This document shows, piece after piece, positions 1 through 8,277 of a DNA stretch of 44,210 nucleotides. Under the pieces are notes generated by a model. The model saw only the letters and a program-made list of their open reading frames with translations, ran no database searches and was not told the origin of the DNA. Numbering within the stretch: the first letter of the stretch is position 1; each line of letters starts with the position of its first letter. Location: positions 1 through 44,210 of IMG/VR virus record IMGVR_UViG_3300021437_000032. One strand, written 5' to 3'. The DNA is from a virus. A program made the translations under genes and the position numbers.

Positions 1-3
1 TGC

Positions 4-339
4 CTATTCACCGATGATGTCTTGCGGGCAGCTTGCGCGCTTTCTTAAAAACTCATTGTAATATCTTAAATTAGCCTGCACTTCGCTCGTTTCAAAACAA
101 ACATACCCATTCATTTTATCAATCGGAACTGTTTGCCCAGAATATATAAACTCATAGTTAGGATCACCGCACTGCTTAGGCTGTACGCTCTGAGCTTGAT
201 ACTTGCGAGCATAGCCTTTTTGAGTGTCTAAAAATAAAGGGTGGTTTTGTTTTATGTCGTAATTTGCGCAGCAACTAAGGCTTGCCATTAAGAATAGACT
301 GCTCGTCATTAATAAGAGTTGATTCAGGCGTTGTGGCAT
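4..339 (-). CDS. Small secreted or lipoprotein-like protein, possible outer-membrane spanin
   Basis: A 111-residue protein with a hydrophobic N-terminal segment (about residues 7-22) ending in a double cysteine (SLSCCAN), so it is probably exported. The lipobox is atypical: the residue at -3 is serine rather than leucine, so lipidation is uncertain. The mature part has three more cysteines. Its first 65 bases overlap the end of the upstream TM plus coiled-coil gene in another frame, which is the classic Rz/Rz1 arrangement. I infer an o-spanin-like role at the outer membrane in lysis. It could instead be an unrelated exported protein. The stop codon lies just inside the window edge. Confidence 0.5.
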   Translation of the reverse strand: MPQRLNQLLLMTSSLFLMASLSCCANYDIKQNHPLFLDTQKGYARKYQAQSVQPKQCGDPNYEFIYSGQTVPIDKMNGYVCFETSEVQANLRYYNEFLRKRASCPQDIIGE

Positions 340-583
340 TGGCTTGATCCTTTTTGTATTTATTTAAAAGTTCTTCGTCTTTTTTCTTTTGATCGGCCAA
401 GCGAGCTGCTGAGTCTGCCGCTGCGATGAGGGCCTTTGATTCTTTTGTGATCACAAAATTTATGACCCAATAAATGAAGCCGCCAGAAATACCGACGGCC
501 TTCATTATTATTTGAACGATATACTTTTTAAGATCCTCAAGTAAAAACTTTGAAAACGCCTTAGATATATCGGACCAGTTCAT
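275..583 (-). CDS. TM plus coiled-coil protein, possible inner-membrane spanin
   Basis: 102 residues. There is one hydrophobic segment (about residues 24-47, containing VGISGGFIYWVINFV), then a long charged alanine/lysine-rich helix (about 50-82) likely to be a coiled coil, then a polar tail. This topology matches Rz-type inner-membrane spanins, and the 3-prime end overlaps the next, exported protein in a different frame. The ATG follows the previous stop directly and has only a weak ribosome binding site, suggesting coupled translation. No sequence family was recognised; the assignment rests on topology and context. Confidence 0.5.
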   Translation of the reverse strand: MNWSDISKAFSKFLLEDLKKYIVQIIMKAVGISGGFIYWVINFVITKESKALIAAADSAARLADQKKKDEELLNKYKKDQANATTPESTLINDEQSILNGKP

Positions 584-584
584 A

Positions 585-812
585 TTAAACTGACTTTACG
601 CCGTCGATCTTGTCTTCAGTAGCAAGAGCGATTGATTCTAATTGTTCCAATACAGGAACTGCAATCGCCAATAAAGGTTGCTTAGAAGCGCCCTCAATAC
701 AGCTTTGCTTTGCCCATGCAAAGATTGTTTTTGTTAAAACTTTAACATCAGCCTCGATCATCGGTAAACCAGCAGCCTTAAGATCCTCGATAAGTTTTTG
801 TGTATCAAACAT
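585..812 (-). CDS. Hypothetical phage protein, lysis-region
   Basis: 75 residues, no family recognised. It starts at an ATG behind a strong ribosome binding site (AAAGGAGA). It is predicted to be largely helical with a hydrophobic stretch near LLAIAVPVLEQL, but is too charged overall for a confident membrane segment. It sits between a small membrane-type protein and the spanin-like pair, so a part in lysis or virion release is possible but unproven. Confidence 0.6.
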   Translation of the reverse strand: MFDTQKLIEDLKAAGLPMIEADVKVLTKTIFAWAKQSCIEGASKQPLLAIAVPVLEQLESIALATEDKIDGVKSV

Positions 813-993
813 TTTTGTCTCCTTTTAGTTTGCGGACGACCATCGCCCACAACATTTTAATGGCGTATATAATATCAGTTGTCAATAATTCCAAAAGTGA
901 GTTCGACCGAACAACGCTTGTCTTACCAAGCCATGACTCTAGAATCATATATAAAACGAACCCAATAAGCTTGTATTTCTCTTCACTGCTCAT
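805..993 (-). CDS. Small conserved-type phage protein, possible membrane association
   Basis: 62 residues. The N-terminal part contains a moderately hydrophobic segment followed by ESWLGKT and SNSLLELL, a pattern I associate with short phage proteins of unknown function encoded near lysis genes. A second hydrophobic helix (IIYAIKMLWAMVV) precedes a basic C-terminus. This could make it holin-like with two helices, but no holin family is recognised. Its start is overlapped by the end of the upstream gene, with GGAAG ahead of the ATG. Confidence 0.55.
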   Translation of the reverse strand: MSSEEKYKLIGFVLYMILESWLGKTSVVRSNSLLELLTTDIIYAIKMLWAMVVRKLKGDKNV

Positions 994-1225
994 TCAAACT
1001 TCCCTGCGACAAACGTCCTTCAATTCTAGAAAGTGATTTTTCAATTTCTAGGAGGCGCTTCATAACCTCTGAATCCAAAGAGTCGTGCTTAGTTTTCAGC
1101 TCTGCAATCAGAGACTCGCTATGCCTGACTTTGCCCTCGAGTCGAACAAGCCAAACTACAAACCCAATGAAAACAGCAAACGCACTTAGTATAAAGTCGT
1201 AACTGAGTTGCACTTTATTTTCCAA
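983..1225 (-). CDS. TM plus coiled-coil membrane protein, spanin or holin-accessory candidate
   Basis: 80 residues with one membrane segment (about residues 10-28, FILSAFAVFIGFVVWLV) followed by a heptad-rich helix of about 45 residues. The listed start is a TTG at 1225. A GTG at 1213 is an alternative; both lie at the end of the upstream lipoprotein gene, so translation is probably coupled. The lipoprotein-then-TM/coiled-coil pair could be a second spanin-like pair. No family was recognised. Confidence 0.5.
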   Translation of the reverse strand: MENKVQLSYDFILSAFAVFIGFVVWLVRLEGKVRHSESLIAELKTKHDSLDSEVMKRLLEIEKSLSRIEGRLSQGSLNEQ

Positions 1226-1340
1226 GCCCGTTCAGAGAATCGCAAACTGAATACTCCGTGTCTCCGGCTCTTACGCAGTTCTTAGAAATCGTTTTCATTG
1301 AGCAACCTGATAATAATAAAAGCAACAATAAATATTTCAT
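1215..1340 (-). CDS. 41-residue lipoprotein
   Basis: A very short gene: Met-Lys, then seven leucines with one tyrosine, then the lipobox LSGC with the lipidated cysteine at about residue 13. The mature peptide is only about 29 residues. This is a textbook signal peptidase II site and the size of Rz1-type o-spanins or entericidin-like peptides. The start is the ATG at 1340 behind AAGGAGAA. The stop overlaps the start of the next gene. It probably inserts in the inner leaflet of the outer membrane. Its role in lysis is inferred from size, lipobox and neighbours. Confidence 0.7.
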   Translation of the reverse strand: MKYLLLLLLLSGCSMKTISKNCVRAGDTEYSVCDSLNGLGK

Positions 1341-1354
1341 AAATTCTCCTTTGG

Positions 1355-3049
1355 TTATCTAGGGCCGATACAAATAATTTCAACCCTTGCATCAATATTA
1401 GCAAGCGTACTTGGCGTTTGGACTGTTATACCGGCAGAGGTTGTTGTAAAAGCGATAGATTCTGAAAAGGCAACAGTAGTGGCACCATTTGCGCCAGAAT
1501 AAGTACAGCTTGGAATATCAGAAAATGTGCCAGCTAAGAAATTTATCAAATAATTACCTGTTGAAGATCTTGTGACTGACGATATTGCACCAGTATTTTT
1601 ATAAAGCGTACATGGACTTGTTGTACAATTTGTCTGATCTGTAGCACCTGCAATTCTAACTTTTTCAATTCTTAAATTATTTAATCCACTCGTCACCGTG
1701 CTAGCCAAAAACCCTTGAATTGTTTGCTTGGCTTTGAAGTCGGATCCTGTTTTTCTGCAAGAGATGTTAAATGATTGATTTGAAGCAACACCACCATTTC
1801 CAGTAACAACACCTACTCCCGTGAAAGAAATTGGGACAGCATTTACGTTTTGAGAATAAGTTACCGTTGAAGTTGGACTCGCTATGCAATATGGCTGCTG
1901 AGTAAATATTCCAGTATTGAAAGCAATATTATACTGACCTGCAGAGGGATTTACAAAGTTTCCATTTAGCCAATCCAAATTTTCTCCAGAAACAACACCT
2001 GTCGACGAAACCTCTGCTGTAAATTCATTTGTACACGCAATATCATTCGGACATTTTGAGTTGATAGAATTTTCCAGAGCGCTCCATCCTAAAATTGGAA
2101 CTTTAAATCTGAATTGAAATATGTCTCCGACTCCAGCAAGGCCAGTAGCTAGGGCTGTTGGAAATGTAAAGTCAGTCGAATTTGTGGAAACCGATAATAA
2201 AATATTAGATGGATTGTCAACTTGAGTTGTTATTACAAAAGGACCATATCCAACGGATGGAATTGAGTTTGCAACAGCAGATGCCTTAAAGAACCTTCCA
2301 ATATCACTTCTTGGTGTCGTTACGAGTTTAGAAAAATCAATTGAAACCTGACTTCCAGAAACCGTTGGAAGTGATATTTTAGCCGAAACGGCTGTAGGAA
2401 CTCCAGAGGTAAAAGTACCCCAAACCTCAAGCATATCTTTGTCTCGAGAGTAAAAAGCCTGAACTGCTGTTGGTGTTCCAAACCCTGTAAAAGTGGGTGT
2501 GTATGGCGTTGCTGAAATTGAATTGTTAGCACCGTTAAAATCTGCCTCGCCTAAAAAAGCTCTGTCAGCTATCAAAGCCGCTGATGCTGCGCTTGAAATG
2601 ACTTTCAAAGAAATTGAACCGCTTGATGGACAAGTAAAATAAAGTTTCGCAGTTTTTTGTCCCGAGGTAGAATTTAAAATTAAACTGTTCGCAATCGGAA
2701 CAACTTGAGCGTTTGCCCCATCCACAACTGTCAGAGTTAAGTTCGCATCTCCTCCGCTATAAATAAACGAGGCCATGCAATCTTTGCCCTGCATACCCGT
2801 TGGGACTGCAATCGGAGAGCTTAAAAGATATTGAGAGGTCGCCGCAGCTGTGAACGATGCCGACTTATTACCTTGAAGCGCAGACGAAGTGATCGTAAAA
2901 GTACCGCCAGAGTTTGACCAGCTTGCCTTTCCGTTTTCAAATCCCGCATTTAAAAGCAAGTTCTGAAAGTTACCCTGCTGTGATTGCGTCAAAGGAATCT
3001 GCTGCGCAAACCCAATCGTTGAAAATAAAAGTAATAAAATAAACTTCAT
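1355..3049 (-). CDS. Secreted-type fibre or adhesin protein with N-terminal carbohydrate-binding-like module
   Basis: 564 residues. It starts with a Sec signal peptide (MKFILLLLFSTIGFA, cleavage after the alanine). Residues about 30-170 look like a jelly-roll carbohydrate-binding module (NAGFENGKASW followed by beta-rich sequence). The C-terminal third holds two similar beta repeats of the form TG-Y-I-F-G-F-P-C, with paired cysteines. It lies in a run of fibre genes downstream of the baseplate genes, so a tail-fibre, spike or host-adhesion role is likely. Phage fibres normally lack signal peptides, so export to the periplasm or surface is the odd point. The start has AGGGGA eight bases upstream. 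Confidence 0.65.
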   Translation of the reverse strand: MKFILLLLFSTIGFAQQIPLTQSQQGNFQNLLLNAGFENGKASWSNSGGTFTITSSALQGNKSASFTAAATSQYLLSSPIAVPTGMQGKDCMASFIYSGGDANLTLTVVDGANAQVVPIANSLILNSTSGQKTAKLYFTCPSSGSISLKVISSAASAALIADRAFLGEADFNGANNSISATPYTPTFTGFGTPTAVQAFYSRDKDMLEVWGTFTSGVPTAVSAKISLPTVSGSQVSIDFSKLVTTPRSDIGRFFKASAVANSIPSVGYGPFVITTQVDNPSNILLSVSTNSTDFTFPTALATGLAGVGDIFQFRFKVPILGWSALENSINSKCPNDIACTNEFTAEVSSTGVVSGENLDWLNGNFVNPSAGQYNIAFNTGIFTQQPYCIASPTSTVTYSQNVNAVPISFTGVGVVTGNGGVASNQSFNISCRKTGSDFKAKQTIQGFLASTVTSGLNNLRIEKVRIAGATDQTNCTTSPCTLYKNTGAISSVTRSSTGNYLINFLAGTFSDIPSCTYSGANGATTVAFSESIAFTTTSAGITVQTPSTLANIDARVEIICIGPR

Positions 3050-3057
3050 AAAATCCC

Positions 3058-3741
3058 CTATCTAAGTAAAAGTTCTGACCCTTGAGTTAAAACTCTAAGA
3101 TCCGAAGTGGCTGTGTCTGTACCCCTTTGCAGGGTTACTAAAATAATGTCATTTGCTGCGACAGAAACACCATTGATTTGACCCGTTGTCGAAGTCAGAT
3201 CAAGAGTAACAGCAGAGGGAACGTTTGCCGTCGTTAAGGTAACAGCCGCATTTGTCGATGTTCTTTGATTTGTAACTGAGGTGATCGCATCAACGCCGTT
3301 TTTAATTAGAGTTGAAACTGACTGAACAAGGGCCGTACCAGTTACATCAGGTGAGTAAAACGGAATTATAATCTTGATCTGTTGACCACCGCCATAAGTG
3401 TTCGGCACCTTAATGGCAACAACTAGAGTCTGTCCCAATCCCGAACCAAATAAATAAACTCTGTTATTTACAGCATCGTAAGTTTGAATCGGGGCAAGTA
3501 AGCCATCTGACCACTGCAAAGACGATCCACCGCCACCGCCGATTAGACCTGTTGATATGGCCGTACTGAGCTGAGTATTTAACCCCGATGCGGTTACATA
3601 GATTTTTGAATCGTTAATAAGTTGAGCAGCTCCACCGCCAGCGGCAGTTAGCTCGGCCAATGATTTAACATCGGCATCTTGAATTTTTCCTGCTGCAAAT
3701 AAATTCACTGCAAAAAAAGTTAGAAGTAAAAATAATTTCAT
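3058..3741 (-). CDS. Secreted-type tail fibre-like protein
   Basis: 227 residues with an N-terminal signal peptide (MKLFLLLTFFAVNLFAA). The next part (IQDADV, then LINDSKIYV and LNTQLSTAI, then a poly-glycine linker GGGGGSS) resembles the N-terminal attachment segment of phage tail fibres. The rest is predicted to be beta-rich. The start has a strong ribosome binding site (AAAGGAGA). It lies in a cluster with three more fibre-type genes. Receptor binding is inferred from context and composition; no enzymatic domain is seen. Confidence 0.6.
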   Translation of the reverse strand: MKLFLLLTFFAVNLFAAGKIQDADVKSLAELTAAGGGAAQLINDSKIYVTASGLNTQLSTAISTGLIGGGGGSSLQWSDGLLAPIQTYDAVNNRVYLFGSGLGQTLVVAIKVPNTYGGGQQIKIIIPFYSPDVTGTALVQSVSTLIKNGVDAITSVTNQRTSTNAAVTLTTANVPSAVTLDLTSTTGQINGVSVAANDIILVTLQRGTDTATSDLRVLTQGSELLLR

Positions 3742-3754
3742 TCTCGCTCTCCTT

Positions 3755-4195
3755 TTAATATTTTGGGTAAACGGCTCGAAGCACTTGACCTAAAGCCGGA
3801 GCTGTAATCATCGTAATTGTTGCGCCGCTGATTGTATAGTCTAAACCTGCGCCCTGATTTAACAACAACCCGTCTAAAAATAAACGAACAGATATAGACG
3901 CAACAGGCGTAAACGCAAGCGTAAATGCTGTGTTTGTACCGTTAATTGTTCCTGACGGTATTTCTTGAAGACTATTTATTGCGACCGGAACTTGAACAAA
4001 CGTATTCGACGCGCCACTTAAAGTCTTATTTATAAGAGTATCAGAACTAGACCTTCCGACTAAAGTATCAGTCGCAGAAGGCAAGGAATATGTTTTTGTC
4101 TTATCTGGACTCGTTATTGAGTCAGCGTCAATTGATCGAGTTGAGGCCGCAAAGGCCCCAGTCGAAAAAAAGAGAATGGCAATAATAAATTTCAT
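3755..4195 (-). CDS. Secreted-type fibre protein with shared modules A and B
   Basis: 146 residues. Signal peptide MKFIIAILFFSTGAFA, then a module (TRSIDAD, SLPS, TLVG, LINKTLSGASNT) that is also present in the next upstream gene, then a C-terminal beta module (GTINGTNTAFTL, LFLDGLLL, APALGQV) that occurs twice in the large fibre protein at 4912-6312. It is therefore a short mosaic of the fibre set. The start has GGGAG. It is probably a minor fibre or fibre-tip protein; why it is exported is unknown. Confidence 0.6.
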   Translation of the reverse strand: MKFIIAILFFSTGAFAASTRSIDADSITSPDKTKTYSLPSATDTLVGRSSSDTLINKTLSGASNTFVQVPVAINSLQEIPSGTINGTNTAFTLAFTPVASISVRLFLDGLLLNQGAGLDYTISGATITMITAPALGQVLRAVYPKY

Positions 4196-4214
4196 ACATT
4201 CTCCCTAAAAAAAC

Positions 4215-4910
4215 TTATCGACGACTTAACTCAGACCAAGAAGCACCAGTCCAAACTAGAGTGATTGAGCTGTCAAGACCCAAAACAATAGGACCGTTTA
4301 AAGACAAGCCAGAACCGTCAGAAAGTGTAACTGTGTTTGTCGCAGACTTTCCAATAAGAACAAATCTTTGACCAACATTCGTACCAGCCGCGATTTGAGG
4401 GTTCGCCGTGATAACTTGTGGTGCCGCAGAGCCAGCAACAAAGGCATAGTTCTCATAAGCTGTTCCTGTAAAAGCAATCCCAACGGCTGCTAAAACTAAA
4501 GTCGGTGAAGCATTTGTTCCTGTAACCGAAGGCGCAGACGAAGGAATAGCAGCCCAAGACGCAACAGTACCGTTCGATGTTAAGAACTGACCATTTGCTG
4601 CAGTTTGCGATGGAGCAAGGGCCGTGAACGCCGCACTAGCCGTAGCTTGTCCAGTACCACCATTTGCAATCGCAATCGTACCCGAAGCAATCGCAGACGC
4701 AGGAACGTTTGAAATTGTATTCGTCGCGCCAGAAATCGTCTTATTTGTTAAAGTCGCGGTGGTATCAATACCGTCTAACGTTGTTGTGACAGACGGCAAA
4801 CTAAGAACAGCAGCGCCGTTTGTGATTTGTTGACCATCAAGAATTCGAGTGGCCGAAGCCATTGAAACCGATGTTGCTAATAAAATTAGCGTTGATAAAA
4901 ACTTCTTCAT
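4215..4910 (-). CDS. Secreted-type tail fibre protein with shared modules A and C
   Basis: 231 residues. Signal peptide of about 20 residues ending in SMASA, followed by a module homologous to the one in the next gene (TRILDG, SLPS, LTNKTISGATNT). The middle has IANGGTGQATASAAFTAL, a motif common in phage tail fibres. The last 70 residues (VTANPQI, LIG, LSDG-GLSLNG, W-ELSRR) match the C-terminus of the fibre protein at 4912-6312. The ribosome binding site is AAGGAG. A structural or adhesive fibre role is likely. Confidence 0.65.
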   Translation of the reverse strand: MKKFLSTLILLATSVSMASATRILDGQQITNGAAVLSLPSVTTTLDGIDTTATLTNKTISGATNTISNVPASAIASGTIAIANGGTGQATASAAFTALAPSQTAANGQFLTSNGTVASWAAIPSSAPSVTGTNASPTLVLAAVGIAFTGTAYENYAFVAGSAAPQVITANPQIAAGTNVGQRFVLIGKSATNTVTLSDGSGLSLNGPIVLGLDSSITLVWTGASWSELSRR

Positions 4911-4911
4911 A

Positions 4912-6312
4912 TTATCTCCTTGAAATTTCGTTCCACGTTGTCCCGTCCCATACGAGCCAAACAGTGGTATTTTGTTTTAAATTTAAAAGTCCATTCAGCG
5001 ATAGACCTGCGCCATCACTCAATTGAGAGTAGTTCGCGTTTGATGTTCCGATCAAGACCAGTTCTTGACCTATAGTTGTGCCAGATTGAATTTGAGGGTT
5101 CGCCGTAACAATTTCAAAACCACCACTAGACCGAACCCAAATGGCTTGTCTTTGGTTTGATGTGATTCCTATGCCAGCGGCCGGGTTTATTATTTGAGGC
5201 GCTCCAGGTGAGCCAACAGGAATAAGTCCGGTACCTCCACCGCCGCCACCAACGACCGCACCAGTTCCAACAGAGGCAGGATTTATAAAATAAAATACAT
5301 AAACGTCTTGTCCTGCGACTGGCACAGATCCGGGTTTGAATTTGATTTGATAATTTGGTGTGGTTTGAATTAAAGAGTATTCAGCCGATGTTAAAAGAAC
5401 TCTATCTAAAAAGACTAAACATGAGCCAAGGTTTGCTGGTTTTCCAGTCAAAGAAAAAGTGTCATTCACCCCATCAACAACGCCAAGAGGTACCTCTTGA
5501 AAACCAGAAAGTGGATTGGTTGAGGTCTGCGAGAGAGCTATATAAAAAACTGAAACAGACTGACCCAACACAGGCGCATCAACAAGGGTAATTACATTTA
5601 TTGCCCGAGCGTATTCAGTCTTTTTTAAAACAATACCGTTTACTAAAACTATGATCGAGTTTGAGTCCATCGGCTGTTGTGACAACGTAAATATTTTATT
5701 TGCTCCATCAATAGAACCAACTGGGTTCTCCTGAACAAATTGAGATTGCTCAGAGAAGTTAATTCGACAAAGCTCACGAACACCCATATCAATAATGATT
5801 TGAGTTCCTAATGTAGCTCCCGCAGGAATCTGAAGCCCTGCGAGAATAATATCACCCGCTGTTTTTATTGGGTAGCCAGCATTAGTTCCAACTCGAACAA
5901 CAAGTTCAAAATCATCAACTAGGTTTAAGTTAACAGATAAAATTGGATCTGACGGCTTAGGTACTGGGGTATCGCCAGATTCTTTATATCTCAAACAAAG
6001 AAGGTCATAACGAGTTAAGCCCGGAAGTGCAGGGGTCACAATAAAAGATTTTGAAGTTAAAGACGCTGTGTCGATTCTTGTTAAAACACCATCATCATTA
6101 AAAGCAATTCCGTTTCCAACCGAGCCACCCAGAGCAATTAAGGACTGTGTGATCGGGAAAGGTGTCGGGTAAAATGTTGTCGGAAGAACTCCTGTACCCC
6201 AAAATCCGTGAGCATATTGACCTAGAATACTCTGATAATTGTCGCTCGTATATTTCATGTCGAAGCGGTCAACCAGTTTTCGACTTAGATCGCCCCAATT
6301 CCTTTTGTTCAT
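4912..6312 (-). CDS. Main tail fibre or baseplate-proximal fibre protein
   Basis: 466 residues, without a signal peptide, unlike the neighbouring fibre proteins. Residues about 1-190 form a baseplate-attachment-like beta region. Two tandem copies of a roughly 70-residue module follow (VGSIDGANKIFTL and LGVVDGVNDTFSL, each ending in GQ-V-VFY), then a glycine-rich linker (GGGGGGTG), then a C-terminal module ending WNEISRR that is shared with the 4215-4910 protein. It directly follows the gp48-type baseplate gene with a 4-base overlap, the usual place for the first fibre gene. GGAGC precedes the ATG. Confidence 0.7.
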   Translation of the reverse strand: MNKRNWGDLSRKLVDRFDMKYTSDNYQSILGQYAHGFWGTGVLPTTFYPTPFPITQSLIALGGSVGNGIAFNDDGVLTRIDTASLTSKSFIVTPALPGLTRYDLLCLRYKESGDTPVPKPSDPILSVNLNLVDDFELVVRVGTNAGYPIKTAGDIILAGLQIPAGATLGTQIIIDMGVRELCRINFSEQSQFVQENPVGSIDGANKIFTLSQQPMDSNSIIVLVNGIVLKKTEYARAINVITLVDAPVLGQSVSVFYIALSQTSTNPLSGFQEVPLGVVDGVNDTFSLTGKPANLGSCLVFLDRVLLTSAEYSLIQTTPNYQIKFKPGSVPVAGQDVYVFYFINPASVGTGAVVGGGGGGTGLIPVGSPGAPQIINPAAGIGITSNQRQAIWVRSSGGFEIVTANPQIQSGTTIGQELVLIGTSNANYSQLSDGAGLSLNGLLNLKQNTTVWLVWDGTTWNEISRR

Positions 6313-7043
6313 AAAATAGCTCCAATCGCATTGTTCCGTATCACATGGGTACTTCGTGCAGGCTCTAAAGCCGTCAACTGTTTATCAATTAAATTTAAAG
6401 TCACAGTGCTAGCGTTTCCAAAAATTCTGACCTCATAAGTATATGCGGTCTGCTGAATTTCGATCATCTCTTGTTGCGTTAATCCTGCCGCCACATAATC
6501 CAAATTGCAATCTAATGCCGTATGATTTAATTGTGCGCCAATCAGTGGATCCAAAAAAGATAGAAACGTATCAAGGTCTAGTTGTGATTGTTCAAATATC
6601 CAACCTCCATAAATAGAGCCGTTAAATTGACCAGAGTACGGTAATATATCAAACGACAATCCAAGTGGGGTTAGTATAGCTGATAAAATATCTCTAATTG
6701 CCGGCAAAGAAATACCGCCGTTTGCTCTGATCTTTGCTATCAAGTTTTGCTTTCTAGATTGAAAACTCAGAGATGAGTCTTGTGCCTCAATAAAAAAGTC
6801 CTTCTCCCAAAGAGAAATCCCTTCGAGAGTAACCGTTTGAGCTGACTTATCTGCGTTTATTTTAGACAAATTAAAATACATATCTGAAAATATCTGTGCC
6901 GCTGTTCTTAGTTCCGACGAAGAGTAACTTCTTTTTTCAAAATCAGGGTCATCGGCACGGTCCATAGCATAGACGCCAGTTGGAAGCTCCGATTGTATTA
7001 TATCGAGCAACTCCTCGACCGATGGGAAGTATTGATTCGACAT
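6309..7043 (-). CDS. Baseplate protein of the Mu gp48 / YmfQ (DUF2313) type
   Basis: 244 residues. The N-terminus (YFPSVEELLDIIQSELPTG) and the following region on elements that precede the fibre (LWEKDFFI, then R-NLIAKIRANGGIS) match the layout of the YmfQ/DUF2313 family, which caps the baseplate wedge and holds tail fibres in Mu-like phages. It follows the J-type wedge gene and precedes the main fibre gene, the conserved order gp47-gp48-fibre. The ribosome binding site is weak. Family assignment is from motif feel and synteny. Confidence 0.7.
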   Translation of the reverse strand: MSNQYFPSVEELLDIIQSELPTGVYAMDRADDPDFEKRSYSSSELRTAAQIFSDMYFNLSKINADKSAQTVTLEGISLWEKDFFIEAQDSSLSFQSRKQNLIAKIRANGGISLPAIRDILSAILTPLGLSFDILPYSGQFNGSIYGGWIFEQSQLDLDTFLSFLDPLIGAQLNHTALDCNLDYVAAGLTQQEMIEIQQTAYTYEVRIFGNASTVTLNLIDKQLTALEPARSTHVIRNNAIGAIL

Positions 7044-7045
7044 TC

Positions 7046-8275
7046 TTATATGCCCAAGGTCACAGTGACCACGTTAGGTTTTGCTAATTCATTTTGGCCG
7101 ATAGCTTTGTTTATGTTCAAACCATCAAGCGGCTGGCACTGCCGATCTGCTAGTATTGGAATTTTTCCAACTGGAAGACCTGTTGTTTGATTTTTTACAG
7201 CAGAGAGCCACTCATCTAAACCAGCCTCTATGTCTGAGGCCGTTATAAAACCATTCAATGAACCCGGCAGAATTCGACCACCAACTGGCAATTTATAAAG
7301 AACCCTACCAACCTCTCTCTGAATAAGCTGTAGGCAAGTTAGGCCCAAAGGATTATAAACTGATGATGGAACCGAAGTTAATATAAGGCCAAAAGCAAGA
7401 ACAACTTTGACAGAGACATTTTCTAAAATCTCAACTGGCGCATAGACTCTTGGGCAGTCTGTTAGTGGAACATGAGCATTATAAAAATCTTGAACTGCAC
7501 TTAAAACTATAGAGCTTGGTATTCTATTTATTGCTAAACCATTGGTGATTGCAGTATCAACGTCAGTCGTTCCTGTCGTGATATAAATATCAACTGTTCC
7601 AAGCCCTCTGCCGAACCTTCTAACGAAAGCGGACCGAACAGACGTGTTGGCCTCAAATGCGAAGTTAGGATAATCAGTTGAGTTTCCACCAGCAGGAGGT
7701 TGTTGCTGTCGGCTTAAAATTCTAGCCCTCAACGAGTCAATAGTTTCTATGTCTGAACCATCAGCCAGCGATTGAATCAAGTTTGCAACTTGTGAAACGC
7801 CAGCCGGAGGAGACACTAAATTTAAAGTATCTGGCGCAATTACGTTTCCGATCTGACCCGTAGCCTGAGACCTAATGACGACATCTAAAATGCCACCAGC
7901 AATTATTCCACCCGTTAAATTTATGTAAAGTATGTTTGTTGCAGAATATATTAAAGTAAGGTCTCCGGGACTGATAACAGTTCCGTTAACGCCAGAGATG
8001 CGAACCTGTACAGACTCGGCCTGCGTAGCTGGCTGTCTAGATATTCCAAGATCAAGACCCTTTAGGATCAATGCCTCTGGTCTTGCTGATGAAACAAACG
8101 TGTCATTATTAACCTTCTGTTGGTCCCCGTAGATACCAGACGAGAGTCCAGATAAAACTTTACCTCGAATCACGAAGTCAGAGTTTGAGTCGTTTATGTT
8201 TATTGAAGGCTTGATAGATTTTAAAATCTGAAAATATTGTGCTTCGATTTGGTCTGGTGTTGGAAAACTACTCAT
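7046..8275 (-). CDS. Baseplate wedge protein, J-like (Mu gp47 type)
   Basis: 409 residues, normal for the Baseplate_J family. Typical features are the N-terminal FPTPDQIEAQYFQILKS, the central beta domain (GVNGTVISPGD, ATGQIGNV) and ETIDSLRARILSR, a hallmark of J-like proteins. It forms baseplate wedges and triggers sheath contraction. It sits between the gp46-like and gp48-like genes as in Mu. The ATG has GGGAG seven bases upstream. Confidence 0.9.
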   Translation of the reverse strand: MSSFPTPDQIEAQYFQILKSIKPSININDSNSDFVIRGKVLSGLSSGIYGDQQKVNNDTFVSSARPEALILKGLDLGISRQPATQAESVQVRISGVNGTVISPGDLTLIYSATNILYINLTGGIIAGGILDVVIRSQATGQIGNVIAPDTLNLVSPPAGVSQVANLIQSLADGSDIETIDSLRARILSRQQQPPAGGNSTDYPNFAFEANTSVRSAFVRRFGRGLGTVDIYITTGTTDVDTAITNGLAINRIPSSIVLSAVQDFYNAHVPLTDCPRVYAPVEILENVSVKVVLAFGLILTSVPSSVYNPLGLTCLQLIQREVGRVLYKLPVGGRILPGSLNGFITASDIEAGLDEWLSAVKNQTTGLPVGKIPILADRQCQPLDGLNINKAIGQNELAKPNVVTVTLGI

Positions 8276-8277
8276 CT

